From: Candidatus Dactylopiibacterium carminicum | GTDB taxonomy: Bacteria > Pseudomonadota > Gammaproteobacteria > Burkholderiales > Rhodocyclaceae | Reading direction: 5' to 3' | Assembly: GCF_014736495.1 (NCBI RefSeq) | Contig: NZ_MDUX01000027.1 | Span: 1 to 43,622 of the forward strand | DNA: 43,622 nt | Part shown: positions 7,194 to 16,200 of the stretch, piece by piece | Layout of the letters: each line of letters opens with the position of its first letter | Position numbering within the stretch: the stretch's first letter is position 1 | The notes under the pieces: generated by a model | Seen by the model: only the letters and a program-made list of their open reading frames with translations | Database searches by the model: none | Told to the model about the DNA's origin: nothing | Translations under genes and position numbers: made by a program

Positions 7194-9631
7194 GCAGAGA
7201 CTCCCTTGGCAATACGCAAAGCGTTGAGCACTACCAATAGCGAACTCAGCCCCATGCCGAGCCCAGCCATCCAGGGAGTCACCCAGCCCGCCATGGCCGC
7301 CGGGATAGCCAGCAGGTTATAGGCAAACGCCCACGCAAGATTCTCTCGAATGATGCGCAAGGTACGGCGCGCCAGCTGGCGCCCGACCAGGAGCTGCGTC
7401 AGATCATCATTGAGCAGCAGAATGTCTGCCTGGGTACGCGCCAGATCGGCACCGCCAGCCATGGCAATGGACACATCGGCTTGTGCGAGTACCGGCGCGT
7501 CGTTCACACCATCTCCGACCATGCCCACACACGCCCCTTGCTGCTGCAGCTTCTGCACGGCAGCCAGCTTCGCCTCGGGGGCCATGTCGCCCCTGGCATC
7601 AGACACCTGGATCTTCTCAGCCAGATTCTGGACTACAGCAGATGAATCCCCGCTGAACACGCTGACCCTGCAGAGCTGAGCTTTGATACCGGCAGCCAAT
7701 ACCCTTGCCGAGGGGCGGACTTCATCCACAAAGGAAAAACTCGCCAGCCAACGCCCTTTCTGCCCCAGGCAAACAAACCCTTGCCCGACAGGCGGACGCA
7801 TTGCCTCTGGCAAATCAACGCCAGCCCATTCATGCACGAAGCGTTCGCTGCCGAGCACATAACGCTCGCCATCGACCTCGCCAGACAGTCCCCTGCCTAC
7901 CGACAACTCGACCGATTGCGCTGCACGGACATCGCCTGCCGCAGTTCGCAATGCACGTGCCAGGGGATGCTCGGAATGCTGTTCAAGCGTCGCCGCCAAC
8001 GCCAAGCAATCAGCGACATTCATGCCCGGCACCGTCCGCACCGCATCCAGTACGAGATCTCCAGTCGTCAGCGTCCCCGTCTTGTCGCACACAAGGTGAT
8101 CCATACGCGCCAACGTCTCGATTGCGTGGCCGCGCGTCACCAGCAACCCCAGTCTTGCAAGGACATCTGTCGCCACAGTCAGGGCTGCCGGAGTCGCCAA
8201 TGACAATGCACAAGGGCAGCTGACCACCAACACCACGACAAAGATTTCCAGCGCACGCGCCGGCTCATGCTCCCACCAGAAGACGAAGGTCAATACAGCT
8301 ACGCAGAGCAGCACGCCGGTAAACCACGCTGCAACCTTGTCCGCCTGCGCCACCAACCTGGGACGTTCAGTCACAGCACGCTCCATCAGCTGACGGATGG
8401 TTGCCAACCGGGTGGTCGCGCCTACGCGATGAGCGATGAACTCAAGGGCACCAGAGCCATTCGTGCTACCACCAAGCACTTCCGAACCAATCCACTTTGG
8501 CACCGGAGCCGACTCACCGGTCAGCCAAGCCTCGTTCACTTCACTCTGGCCGGCCGTCACCACGCCATCAGCCGCAATCAGCTCACCAGGCCGAACCAGC
8601 AGACGATCCCCTATCTGCAGCGCGCTGACTGGCACGCGCTCTTCCACCCCTCCTCCTGGCAACAGGCGACGTGCAAACGTCGGCATCATTCGTACCAACC
8701 GCTCGACACCACGTGCAGCCCGCTGGCGTGCGAGCATTTCGAAGTAACGCCCGCTCAACAGGAAGAAAACAAACATCGTCACCGAATCAAAATACACACT
8801 GCCCTGACCACTCAGTGTTGCCTGCAAACTGGCCAAGAACGCCACACCCAAACCCAACGCCACCGGAACATCCATGCCCAGGCGCCTTAAACGCAGATCG
8901 CGCCACGCTCTCTGGAAAAAAGGCGCAGCCGAATACAGAATCACCGGCAATGTGAGGATCAAACTGGCCCAGCGCATCAACGCCGACGCCCCGGTACTCA
9001 TCTCCCCCTCACCAGCGATGTACTCCGGGTAGGCATACATCATCACCTGCATCATTCCGAAACCAGCCACAAACAAGCGCCACAGTGCAGCTCTACGCTC
9101 CCGATGAGCCAATTCCTCGCTGCGCTGCGGATCGAACGGATGCGCCCGATAGCCGATGCTCTGCACGGCCAGCATGATCCCGGACAATGTGACCTGCGCC
9201 TCGTGCCAGCGCACCCTGGCCCGGTGCGTTGCATAATTCACCTGTACCGCACTGACTCCAACCAACTGCATCAGGTGCCGCTCGTTGAGCCATACACAAG
9301 CCGAACAGCTGATCCCTTCCAGGATGAGATCTGCCTCTCGCTCCCCCCCCTCCAACGGGCGCACGAAACCCTGCTGGAAAGCAGGTTGGTCAAACAAGGC
9401 CAACTCGCGCAGAGCCTCGGGCAGCACGTCAACAGGACGTTCAGGAAACCCTTCCCGATGCTGGTAGTAGTCTCCCAGTCCGTTGGACAGGATCGCCTCA
9501 CAAACCGCCTGGCAGCCACCACAGCACACCCATCTCTGTTTTCCATCCACTTGCACGGACAGCTCTAGCTCCTTAGGCAAGGGCTGACCACAATGGAAGC
9601 AAAAAGAGGTATCAGAAGAAGTGGCAGGCAC
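7169..9631 (-). CDS. ccoI: Copper-translocating P1B-type ATPase CcoI (FixI/CtpA type)
   Basis: Protein of about 820 residues if started at GTG 9631. The N-terminus has Cys-rich motifs CFHCG and CCGGCQAVCE and a metal-binding CSAC near residue 110. Eight membrane segments, the transport motif CPC (about 471), the phosphorylation site DKTGTLT (about 515), SEHPLA and the hinge GDGVNDAP (about 705) make it a P1B ATPase. The N-terminal FCFHCG plus CCxGC arrangement is typical of CcoI, which supplies Cu for the CuB site. The open frame reaches TTG 9697, but that codon sits at the foot of the tRNA terminator, so a start at GTG 9631 is more likely. No strong ribosome site supports either. Confidence 0.93.
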   Translation of the reverse strand: MPATSSDTSFCFHCGQPLPKELELSVQVDGKQRWVCCGGCQAVCEAILSNGLGDYYQHREGFPERPVDVLPEALRELALFDQPAFQQGFVRPLEGGEREADLILEGISCSACVWLNERHLMQLVGVSAVQVNYATHRARVRWHEAQVTLSGIMLAVQSIGYRAHPFDPQRSEELAHRERRAALWRLFVAGFGMMQVMMYAYPEYIAGEGEMSTGASALMRWASLILTLPVILYSAAPFFQRAWRDLRLRRLGMDVPVALGLGVAFLASLQATLSGQGSVYFDSVTMFVFFLLSGRYFEMLARQRAARGVERLVRMMPTFARRLLPGGGVEERVPVSALQIGDRLLVRPGELIAADGVVTAGQSEVNEAWLTGESAPVPKWIGSEVLGGSTNGSGALEFIAHRVGATTRLATIRQLMERAVTERPRLVAQADKVAAWFTGVLLCVAVLTFVFWWEHEPARALEIFVVVLVVSCPCALSLATPAALTVATDVLARLGLLVTRGHAIETLARMDHLVCDKTGTLTTGDLVLDAVRTVPGMNVADCLALAATLEQHSEHPLARALRTAAGDVRAAQSVELSVGRGLSGEVDGERYVLGSERFVHEWAGVDLPEAMRPPVGQGFVCLGQKGRWLASFSFVDEVRPSARVLAAGIKAQLCRVSVFSGDSSAVVQNLAEKIQVSDARGDMAPEAKLAAVQKLQQQGACVGMVGDGVNDAPVLAQADVSIAMAGGADLARTQADILLLNDDLTQLLVGRQLARRTLRIIRENLAWAFAYNLLAIPAAMAGWVTPWMAGLGMGLSSLLVVLNALRIAKGVSAWKQASIS

Positions 9632-9698
9632 AAGGGAAGATGGCAAGCTGAACAACAGGACAGCGATCTTACCCTCGGAGCAGGATGCGTCAGACAAG

Positions 9699-9724
9699 AA
9701 AAAAGCCGCCTCAAAAGAGGCGGC
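9699..9724 (-). terminator. Intrinsic terminator of the tRNA-Thr transcript
   Basis: Perfect 8-bp stem GCCGCCTC / GAGGCGGC with an AAAA (TTTT on -) loop, followed on the - strand by six T. It lies eleven bases beyond the tRNA 3' end and separates the tRNA from ccoI. Confidence 0.9.
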
Positions 9725-9735
9725 TTTCCCGAGAC

Positions 9736-9811
<76 letters not shown>

Positions 9812-9822
9812 AAAGAGGCGGC

Positions 9823-9852
9823 ATTATACGCAGCGTTTCCGTCAATCATCAA
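9823..9852 (-). promoter_or_regulatory. Promoter of tRNA-Thr
   Basis: On the - strand, -35 TTGATG (9847-9852), an 18-bp spacer and a perfect -10 TATAAT (9823-9828). The predicted start is about five bases before the tRNA 5' end at 9811. Confidence 0.8.
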
Positions 9853-9961
9853 GCGTCAATCAAACCGAGGCACTTGTGCTCCAGCCAATCAAACTGATCA
9901 ATGCGCCTCATCTCTGCAAGATCAGAACCCTCCCATCCGGACTCGAATTCCACTTATCGCA

Positions 9962-9983
9962 AATTTGTTGTATTTGACAAATT
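9962..9983. promoter_or_regulatory. Palindrome overlapping a -35 upstream of pilE
   Basis: The inverted repeat AATTTGT-N8-ACAAATT overlaps a perfect -35 hexamer TTGACA (9974-9979), about 40 bp before the pilE start. The -10 is poor (TACACC or TTACAC). This could be an operator for the pilin operon; the regulator is unknown. I see no sigma-54 -24/-12 pair. Confidence 0.4.
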
Positions 9984-10018
9984 CGTCGACAACCTTACAC
10001 CAAAAAAAGGATCTTCCA

Positions 10019-10471
10019 ATGCCTACAGCCAGACAAAACCTTCTCAATACAGCGGGTTTCACGCTGATCGAACTGATGATTACGGTAGCGATCATTGGGA
10101 TTCTCGCTTCAATCGCGTATCCATCCTATCGAGATTACGTCACGCGTAGCCGGTTGGTTGATGCAACGAATGCACTATCCACCCTGCGCGCGCAGATGGA
10201 ACAGCATTTCCAGGACAACCGCACCTACCAGACAGTCGGCTCATTCACCACCCCCTGTTCGAATAGTGCTAATCAAACCGCCGGCACGTTTGCCATTACC
10301 TGCAACGTAACAAACACGACTTACACCATCACGGCCACCGGTAGTGGCCAGACGAACGGTTTCACCTACACCATCAACCAGAGTGGCACCCAAGCGACCA
10401 CTGCCATCCCCTCTGACTGGGGAAGCGCGGCGAACGGCTGTTGGATTCAGCGCAAAGGGCAGACATGCTGA
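10019..10471 (+). CDS. pilE: Type IV pilin-like protein PilE
   Basis: Prepilin of 150 residues. It has a short leader ending in Gly before FTLIELMITVAIIGILASIA, the class III signal with Phe+1 and Glu+5 cut by PilD. SYRDYVTRSRLVDATNAL is typical of the PilE minor pilin and major pilin alpha-helix. The C-terminal region has four Cys, two near 80-95 and two at the end (GCWIQRKGQTC), consistent with a disulfide D-region. The start is ATG 10019 with AAGGA seven bases upstream; a longer frame upstream covers the tRNA and is not coding. It is first in a minor-pilin operon that primes pilus assembly. Confidence 0.92.
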   Translation: MPTARQNLLNTAGFTLIELMITVAIIGILASIAYPSYRDYVTRSRLVDATNALSTLRAQMEQHFQDNRTYQTVGSFTTPCSNSANQTAGTFAITCNVTNTTYTITATGSGQTNGFTYTINQSGTQATTAIPSDWGSAANGCWIQRKGQTC

Positions 10472-11052
10472 GGCGCTCCTACATCGCAGGTTTCACTCTG
10501 ATTGAGTTGATGATCGTGTTGGCAATCATGGCCATTCTGACCATGTTAACCATTCCCAGCCTGGCTACCTGGATGGCCAACAGCCGCGTGCGAAGCGTCG
10601 CCGAAGCGATGCAAAATGCCATCCGACAGGCACAGGCAGAAGCGCTGACGCGCAATCGCCAGGTCGTTTTCGCCCTGACCAATACCACCCCGGCACTCAA
10701 CGCAGCCGCCAGCGCCAATGGGAAACACTGGTACATGCAGGTCTTGCCGCTAGTGGACGCGGGTGAAAACGCGAGCACCTTCATCAGAGGAGAGAAAGTC
10801 GCCTCGACCAACTCCGTCACGATCACGGGTAACGCCGTCACCTGTTTCAATTCCCAAGGACGCTTGGCCAGCAACACATCGACCGGCCTCGGCAACGACT
10901 GCACGCTCCCGGGCAACCTCGTGTCATTTGGCTTGACAGCCACGGGCGCGGATCGCCCGCTACGCGTGGAAGTCTATCTGGGCGGCAAGGTTCGTCTTTG
11001 CGACCCTGCCAAAACACTCTCATCAACCCAACCAGAAGGATGCTCAGCATGA
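10465..11052 (+). CDS. fimU: Minor pseudopilin FimU/FimT (GspH family)
   Basis: Prepilin of 195 residues starting at ATG 10465, which overlaps the pilE stop (ATGCTGA). The leader MLRRSYIAG is followed by FTLIELMIVLAIMAILTML, with Glu+5. The GspH/FimT domain follows: NSRVRSVAEAMQNAIRQAQAEALTRNRQVV is the standard helix and first strand. In Pseudomonas FimU couples the PilVWX-PilY1 tip complex to the pilus. A TTG start at 10441 is possible but would add a poor leader. Confidence 0.88.
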   Translation: MLRRSYIAGFTLIELMIVLAIMAILTMLTIPSLATWMANSRVRSVAEAMQNAIRQAQAEALTRNRQVVFALTNTTPALNAAASANGKHWYMQVLPLVDAGENASTFIRGEKVASTNSVTITGNAVTCFNSQGRLASNTSTGLGNDCTLPGNLVSFGLTATGADRPLRVEVYLGGKVRLCDPAKTLSSTQPEGCSA

Positions 11053-11450
11053 AAAGGCACACGCCAGTGCTCGTCGAGCAGCGCGGCGCAGCACTACTGG
11101 AAGCGCTCATCGCCATCCTGATATTTTCCCTTGGCGTCTTGGGCCTGATTGGCCTGCTGGCCACGTCGACCCAGTTTTCGATCGATGCAGAGGACCGTAC
11201 CCGTGCCTCGATGCTAGCCAACGATCTGGTAGCACAGATGTGGGAAAAGCAAACTGTTTCGCTCGACAGCGACACCCTCTCCGCTTGGGAATCGCGAGTT
11301 CAGGATCCCAGCAACGGCCTTCCTTCCGCCAACGCGAACAGCACTGTCGATGCCAGTGGCGTAGCCAACGTCACCATCACCTGGAAGGCCCCATGGCGCC
11401 CTTCCGCTGAGCAGAGCAACATCTACAGCACGCAGGTTCAGATCCCATGA
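11049..11450 (+). CDS. pilV: Minor pilin PilV
   Basis: Prepilin of 133 residues starting at ATG 11049, with a four-base overlap (ATGA) with fimU and AGAAGGA about nine bases upstream. The leader MKRHTPVLVEQRG precedes AALLEALIAILIFSLGVLGL, the PilV-type class III signal with Glu+5. The C-terminal domain is short and lacks recognisable catalytic features. In other bacteria PilV sits in the tip complex with PilW, PilX and PilY1. The gene is overlapped by pilW. Confidence 0.9.
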   Translation: MKRHTPVLVEQRGAALLEALIAILIFSLGVLGLIGLLATSTQFSIDAEDRTRASMLANDLVAQMWEKQTVSLDSDTLSAWESRVQDPSNGLPSANANSTVDASGVANVTITWKAPWRPSAEQSNIYSTQVQIP

Positions 11451-12643
11451 CAAAGCCACCCCAGCCTCAACGTGGCATAACGCTCATCGAGCTGATGGTC
11501 GCGCTCGTGATTGCGTCCTTGCTTGCCATTGCGGTGGCCAGCGTTCTGGCAAGCTATGAAGGGCACAAACGCACAACCACTTCGGTAAACGATATTAATC
11601 AAAGCGGAAACTACGCTGCATGGACGCTGGATAGCCTGTTACGCAGCGCCGGATCCGGCTTTGCTCTGAATGCCCCAACGATTGAAGACAACAGCACCCA
11701 ACTCGCCAATTTGATCTACGGTTGCAAGATATTGGCAAGCAAGAATGGCAGCACAGTCTTGCCGCGCAGCAGCGCCCTACCTGCACCTTTCGCCGATATT
11801 GATCAGACATTCAGGCTCGCTCCCGTCCTTATCCTGCAAGACGGTAGCACTCCTACCGACAGCGGCAACGATTCCGACATACTGATAATCATGGGCGGCA
11901 CGTCTGGCAAGGCGGAGGCCCCCGCCTATCTGGATGACTACCCAGCCAGTGACTCACTAGAACTGAAAAATACCCTAAGCTTTTCTGCCAGCGACCTCGC
12001 GCTGCTCACTAAGTCAGAACTCGGAAGCAGCGGAGTTCAGCCCTGCTTTCTGACCCAGGTCAGCACCAGCTTCGTTGAAAGCGGAAGTGGTTCTCTGACC
12101 CTAGGTGGAGATTATTACGCCGCCACCATCAGCGGCCAAGAAGTCAGCGGATACGCAAAGCACGATATCGCGCTGAATATCGGAAATATAGCTAATGGCA
12201 ACACTCCCGTTATTGCCGCACTCGGCGTTGGCGATAACAGTACACTCTTTTCCTACGATCTTTTGCAAAGCACTGCCGCCCCGCTCCAAGCCATCGCCTC
12301 CGGCGTGTTCGAACTACACGCCCTTTACGGATTGGACACGAATGGCGACGGCAAGGTGGATAGCTGGAGCAAACCAGAAAATGATTTCGCCTATGCAGCC
12401 CTGACTACCGGCAGTAGCGCCGCAGCCAGCAATATTTCACAGATCAAGGCCATCCGCGTCGGATTGATTCTGCGCACATCACTACTGGAAAAGGAAGCAC
12501 CGAACTCGCCGTCGCTCACCCTGTTCAGCGATCTTGGGAGTGATCTCGCCTACTCCCCTGCTCTTAGTACAGACAATACTTTATATCGCTATCGCACTAT
12601 GGAATTCAACGTTCCCTTGCGCAATCCGATGCTACTGGAGTAA
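11447..12643 (+). CDS. pilW: Minor pilin PilW
   Basis: Prepilin-like protein of 398 residues. The leader MTKPPQPQRG is followed by ITLIELMVALVIASLLAIAV (Glu+5). The long C-terminal domain carries two Cys and, near residue 298, YGLDTNGDGKVDSW, an EF-hand-like calcium loop (D-x-N-x-D-G-x-x-D). That motif is often seen in PilW proteins. It overlaps pilV by four bases (ATGA) and is three bases from pilX. It probably belongs to the pilus tip-priming complex. Confidence 0.9.
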   Translation: MTKPPQPQRGITLIELMVALVIASLLAIAVASVLASYEGHKRTTTSVNDINQSGNYAAWTLDSLLRSAGSGFALNAPTIEDNSTQLANLIYGCKILASKNGSTVLPRSSALPAPFADIDQTFRLAPVLILQDGSTPTDSGNDSDILIIMGGTSGKAEAPAYLDDYPASDSLELKNTLSFSASDLALLTKSELGSSGVQPCFLTQVSTSFVESGSGSLTLGGDYYAATISGQEVSGYAKHDIALNIGNIANGNTPVIAALGVGDNSTLFSYDLLQSTAAPLQAIASGVFELHALYGLDTNGDGKVDSWSKPENDFAYAALTTGSSAAASNISQIKAIRVGLILRTSLLEKEAPNSPSLTLFSDLGSDLAYSPALSTDNTLYRYRTMEFNVPLRNPMLLE

Positions 12644-12646
12644 GCT

Positions 12647-13240
12647 ATGCAGATGCGTATTTTCCTCAGGCCTAAGTGCCAAAAAGGCGTCATTCTTCTG
12701 ATAACGCTGCTGGTTATGGTTGTACTTCTGATCGCCTCGGTCGCTCTGCTCCGCTCCTTTGACACTTCAATGCAACTCTCGGGCAGCCTTGCCTTCAAGC
12801 GAGACTTGGTCAATCAAGGAGAACGCGGCATGGCGCGTGCCATCGCGGCTTTCGATAGTGGCCCCCTGCAAACGGAAAGCGCCCGACAAGGAAACATATC
12901 GTCCTCAAACTATTCCGCCTCGATTCTTCCGTCAAACTCCAAAGGAATTCCAAAAGCACTACTTAGTGCGAGCGAGTACACAGCCGCGGGAATGACCGGC
13001 ACGGACATCTCGGATAATGGAGTGATTATCCGTACCATCATTGATCGTCAATGCTCGAATACTGGAACATTCAGTACCGCAACCTGCGTGTATCTGCCCG
13101 GTTATTCAGACACCGGCGGCTCTGCTCACCTAGCAAACAAACGAGCCGGCGCTGAATACACGCCAGTATATCGTGTGAGTGTAAGGGTCGACGGCCCTCG
13201 CAACACCCAAGTTTTTCTCCAGTCGACGCTAGTACGCTGA
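12647..13240 (+). CDS. pilX: Minor pilin PilX
   Basis: Protein of 197 residues with a prepilin-like N-terminus: a basic leader ending in QKG, then VILLITLLVMVVLLIASVAL. There is no Glu at +5, as in PilX of Pseudomonas. It is followed by SMQLSGSLAFKRDLVNQGERGMARAI, the typical PilX_N helix, and a two-Cys C-terminal domain (QCSNTGTFSTATCVY). It is placed between pilW and pilY1. An ATG at 12653 is an alternative start. Confidence 0.88.
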   Translation: MQMRIFLRPKCQKGVILLITLLVMVVLLIASVALLRSFDTSMQLSGSLAFKRDLVNQGERGMARAIAAFDSGPLQTESARQGNISSSNYSASILPSNSKGIPKALLSASEYTAAGMTGTDISDNGVIIRTIIDRQCSNTGTFSTATCVYLPGYSDTGGSAHLANKRAGAEYTPVYRVSVRVDGPRNTQVFLQSTLVR

Positions 13241-13264
13241 GAGTCTTAAGTTACGGAGTCCGTC

Positions 13265-16200
13265 ATGACAAATAGAATGCATCTCCACCCAATTTCGTTG
13301 ATCGTCATCATGCTATATGGATGCACTCTGCATTCTGCGGCATCGGCAAGCGAAATTTCCTTGGCTGACTCACCGCTATTTTCTTCTGTCTCAGTCCCGG
13401 GCAATCTTGCCTTGGCTCTTTCTGTCGAATACCCAACGGCCACAACGCCGGCCTATACGACCAGTTATAGCAGCAACACAACCTATCTTGGGTATTTTGA
13501 TTCGAATAAATGCTACACCTATCAATACAACAGCACAAACGCAGAAGCAAGTTATTTTAAGCCGAACAGAGCAGCTACCAACCGCACCTGCCCCGCTGCA
13601 ACCACAACACTCCAACTATGGAGCGGAAACTATCTAAATTGGGCCTCAATGCAAACGCTGGACACCTTCCGCTGGATACTAACCGGAGGTTATCGCAGCG
13701 TAGATAACACAACCCAAACAATTCTCACCAAGACTTACGCGTGGTACAACGGTCTAAATGACAACAAAAGCATCTCAAGCGGAGTTTCAACTGCCACTCC
13801 GTTTAATTGGAGCAGCTCTCATACCAGGGTCCGCTCCCTTGGTACTGCTATGTATATTGCAGCCACTTCCGGCACTTTAGGCGGCAGCACCATCGTTAAT
13901 TATAATGGACACAACAACGCCGTCAGCAACACAAACACAAAGTGGGCCAAATCAAACTCTATCTATCGGGTTTATATAAACATCGAAGTTTGTGCGTCTT
14001 CCACACTCAAGGAAAGCAACTGCGTTGCTTACGGCAGCAATTTCAAACCAGAGGGTTTGATGCAGCAATATTCAAAACAATTGCGCTATGCTGCTTTTGG
14101 CTATTACAACCAAGATGGTAACGATCGTGACGGTGGCGTATTGCGTGCCCCCATGAAATTCATTGGGCCTACCTCGACAATTCCTGGTTCTGCGGCCATT
14201 GCCAACCCAAACTCAGAGTGGGATCCCAGCACAGGCATCATGCACATCAATCCGAACCCGGAAGATGTCGCAGCAACCATCAACGCTGCGGCGGCGGAAG
14301 GATTCACGGTAACAGTAGAAAATAGCGGAGTAATGAATTACCTTAATAAGTTTGGCTACTACTCCCAAAGGTACAAATCTAACGACCCGGTCAGCGAACT
14401 TTATTACGCGGTAAGCCGCTACTTACGTAACAAGGGGAATGTCCCGGCCTACACGTCTTTAGCTGGCGCAGGGTCAAACGCCAACGCAAATACGTATCTT
14501 GACAATTTTCCTGCTCTCCGCACATGGCAAGATCCCATCCAATACGCTTGCCAGAAAAACTTCATTCTGGGTATCGGGGATGTCTATGCCCACTATGATA
14601 GAAATCTACCTGGAGCAAAAAGTGACCTTCTTTCTTCCACCGAGAGTTCCACCGTTAGGACGTTTATTGAGTCTGACGATCTAAGCACAATCGGTGAATA
14701 TGCCAGCACTCCCGATGGAAAGATTAAAAATGTGGCACAGGCAGCCAATGCAATAGGGCGGCTGGAAGGAAACTCCTACTATGGCGACTGGAGATCTCCA
14801 ACATGTAGAGTCGGAACCAATGGTGTCTATATAGCAAGCGTGGCCTATGACATGAATGTTCGCGATATCCGTCCGGACCTTGCAGATAAGCAAACCGTCA
14901 GCACCTACTGGATGGATGTCCACGAAAACAACAAATATTGCCACAAGAACCAATATTGGATGGCTGCAAAGTATGGTGGTTTCAAGGTGCCAGAAGATTT
15001 CGATCCTTATTCAATCAATCTTTCCACCGATTCACTGACTGCGGAGTCGTGGCGTACTAACACAGATACGCTTCCATTCCCTGGCACAAATTTCGAAGGA
15101 TCCGGAACCTACTCCTTCACCACTGACACGAACGACAGCAAAGATCCACGCCCCGACAACTACTTCCCTGGCAACTCTCCAGAAACCATGCGTTCCGGGC
15201 TGATTTCAGCATTTGCCAAGATTGCAGCCGAAGCAGCGGCCGCCACGGGAACAGCACTAGCATCTCCTTCACCCCAAAAAACAGAAACAGGATCAGGAAA
15301 TTACCAGAGCACTTACGATCCAGACGGCTGGACTGGCACTCTTAAGGGGCAAAGAATTACGTACAACAGTAGTGGAGCTCCAGTCCTAACGACAATCTGG
15401 GAAGCTGGGGCACTATTGAATGCGCGTGCCTGGAGTACCCGCAAGATCATCACCTATTGCGATGGAGACGGCATTCCATTGAGCTCCGGCATGAGCTGTG
15501 CCGCATCACTTGCTGCAGTCGACGGCATCAGCACCGCCAATCAATCCGCGTCAAACTACGTGAACTACTTGCGGGGAGATCGCTCTCAGGAAGTCGCCAA
15601 CGGCGGTGCGTATAGAACACGAGAGTCGAGGCTAGGAGATATCGTAAATGCCAAACCGGTCGCGCTTGGAGCGCCAGACTTTCCTTGGAGTGACCTCTAT
15701 AATCAAGGATATGGAGAATTCAAAAGAAATCATTCGAACCGCCCCACTGTCGTATTCGCCGGGGCCAACGATGGCATGCTCCATGCGTTCAACGGCTCAC
15801 TCACAGCAATCGATAAAGGCCAGGAGTTATTTTCCTACATTCCTGGTTTAATCTATAGCGACACCGATTCGGCCACCGGCGGAGGGTTATCTTCACTTGG
15901 AAACCCCTCATTTACCCATCGTTTCTTGGTAGATGGTTCCCCCTATGTTGCCGATATAGATTTTCAGAAAACCCCCAATGCCACGGCGACCACAACTGAC
16001 TGGCGTTCCATTTTGATCGGTGGCCTTGGAAAGGGCGGCAAGGGGTATTACGCAATAGACGTAACCGATCCGACAGACTGGACTTCCGAAAATTCGATTG
16101 CCGACAAGATTCTTTGGGAGTTTTCACATACTCACCTGGGCTACAGTTACGGAGTGGCTTCTGTCGTGAAAACGGCTAAATATGGCTGGGTCGTCGTGCT

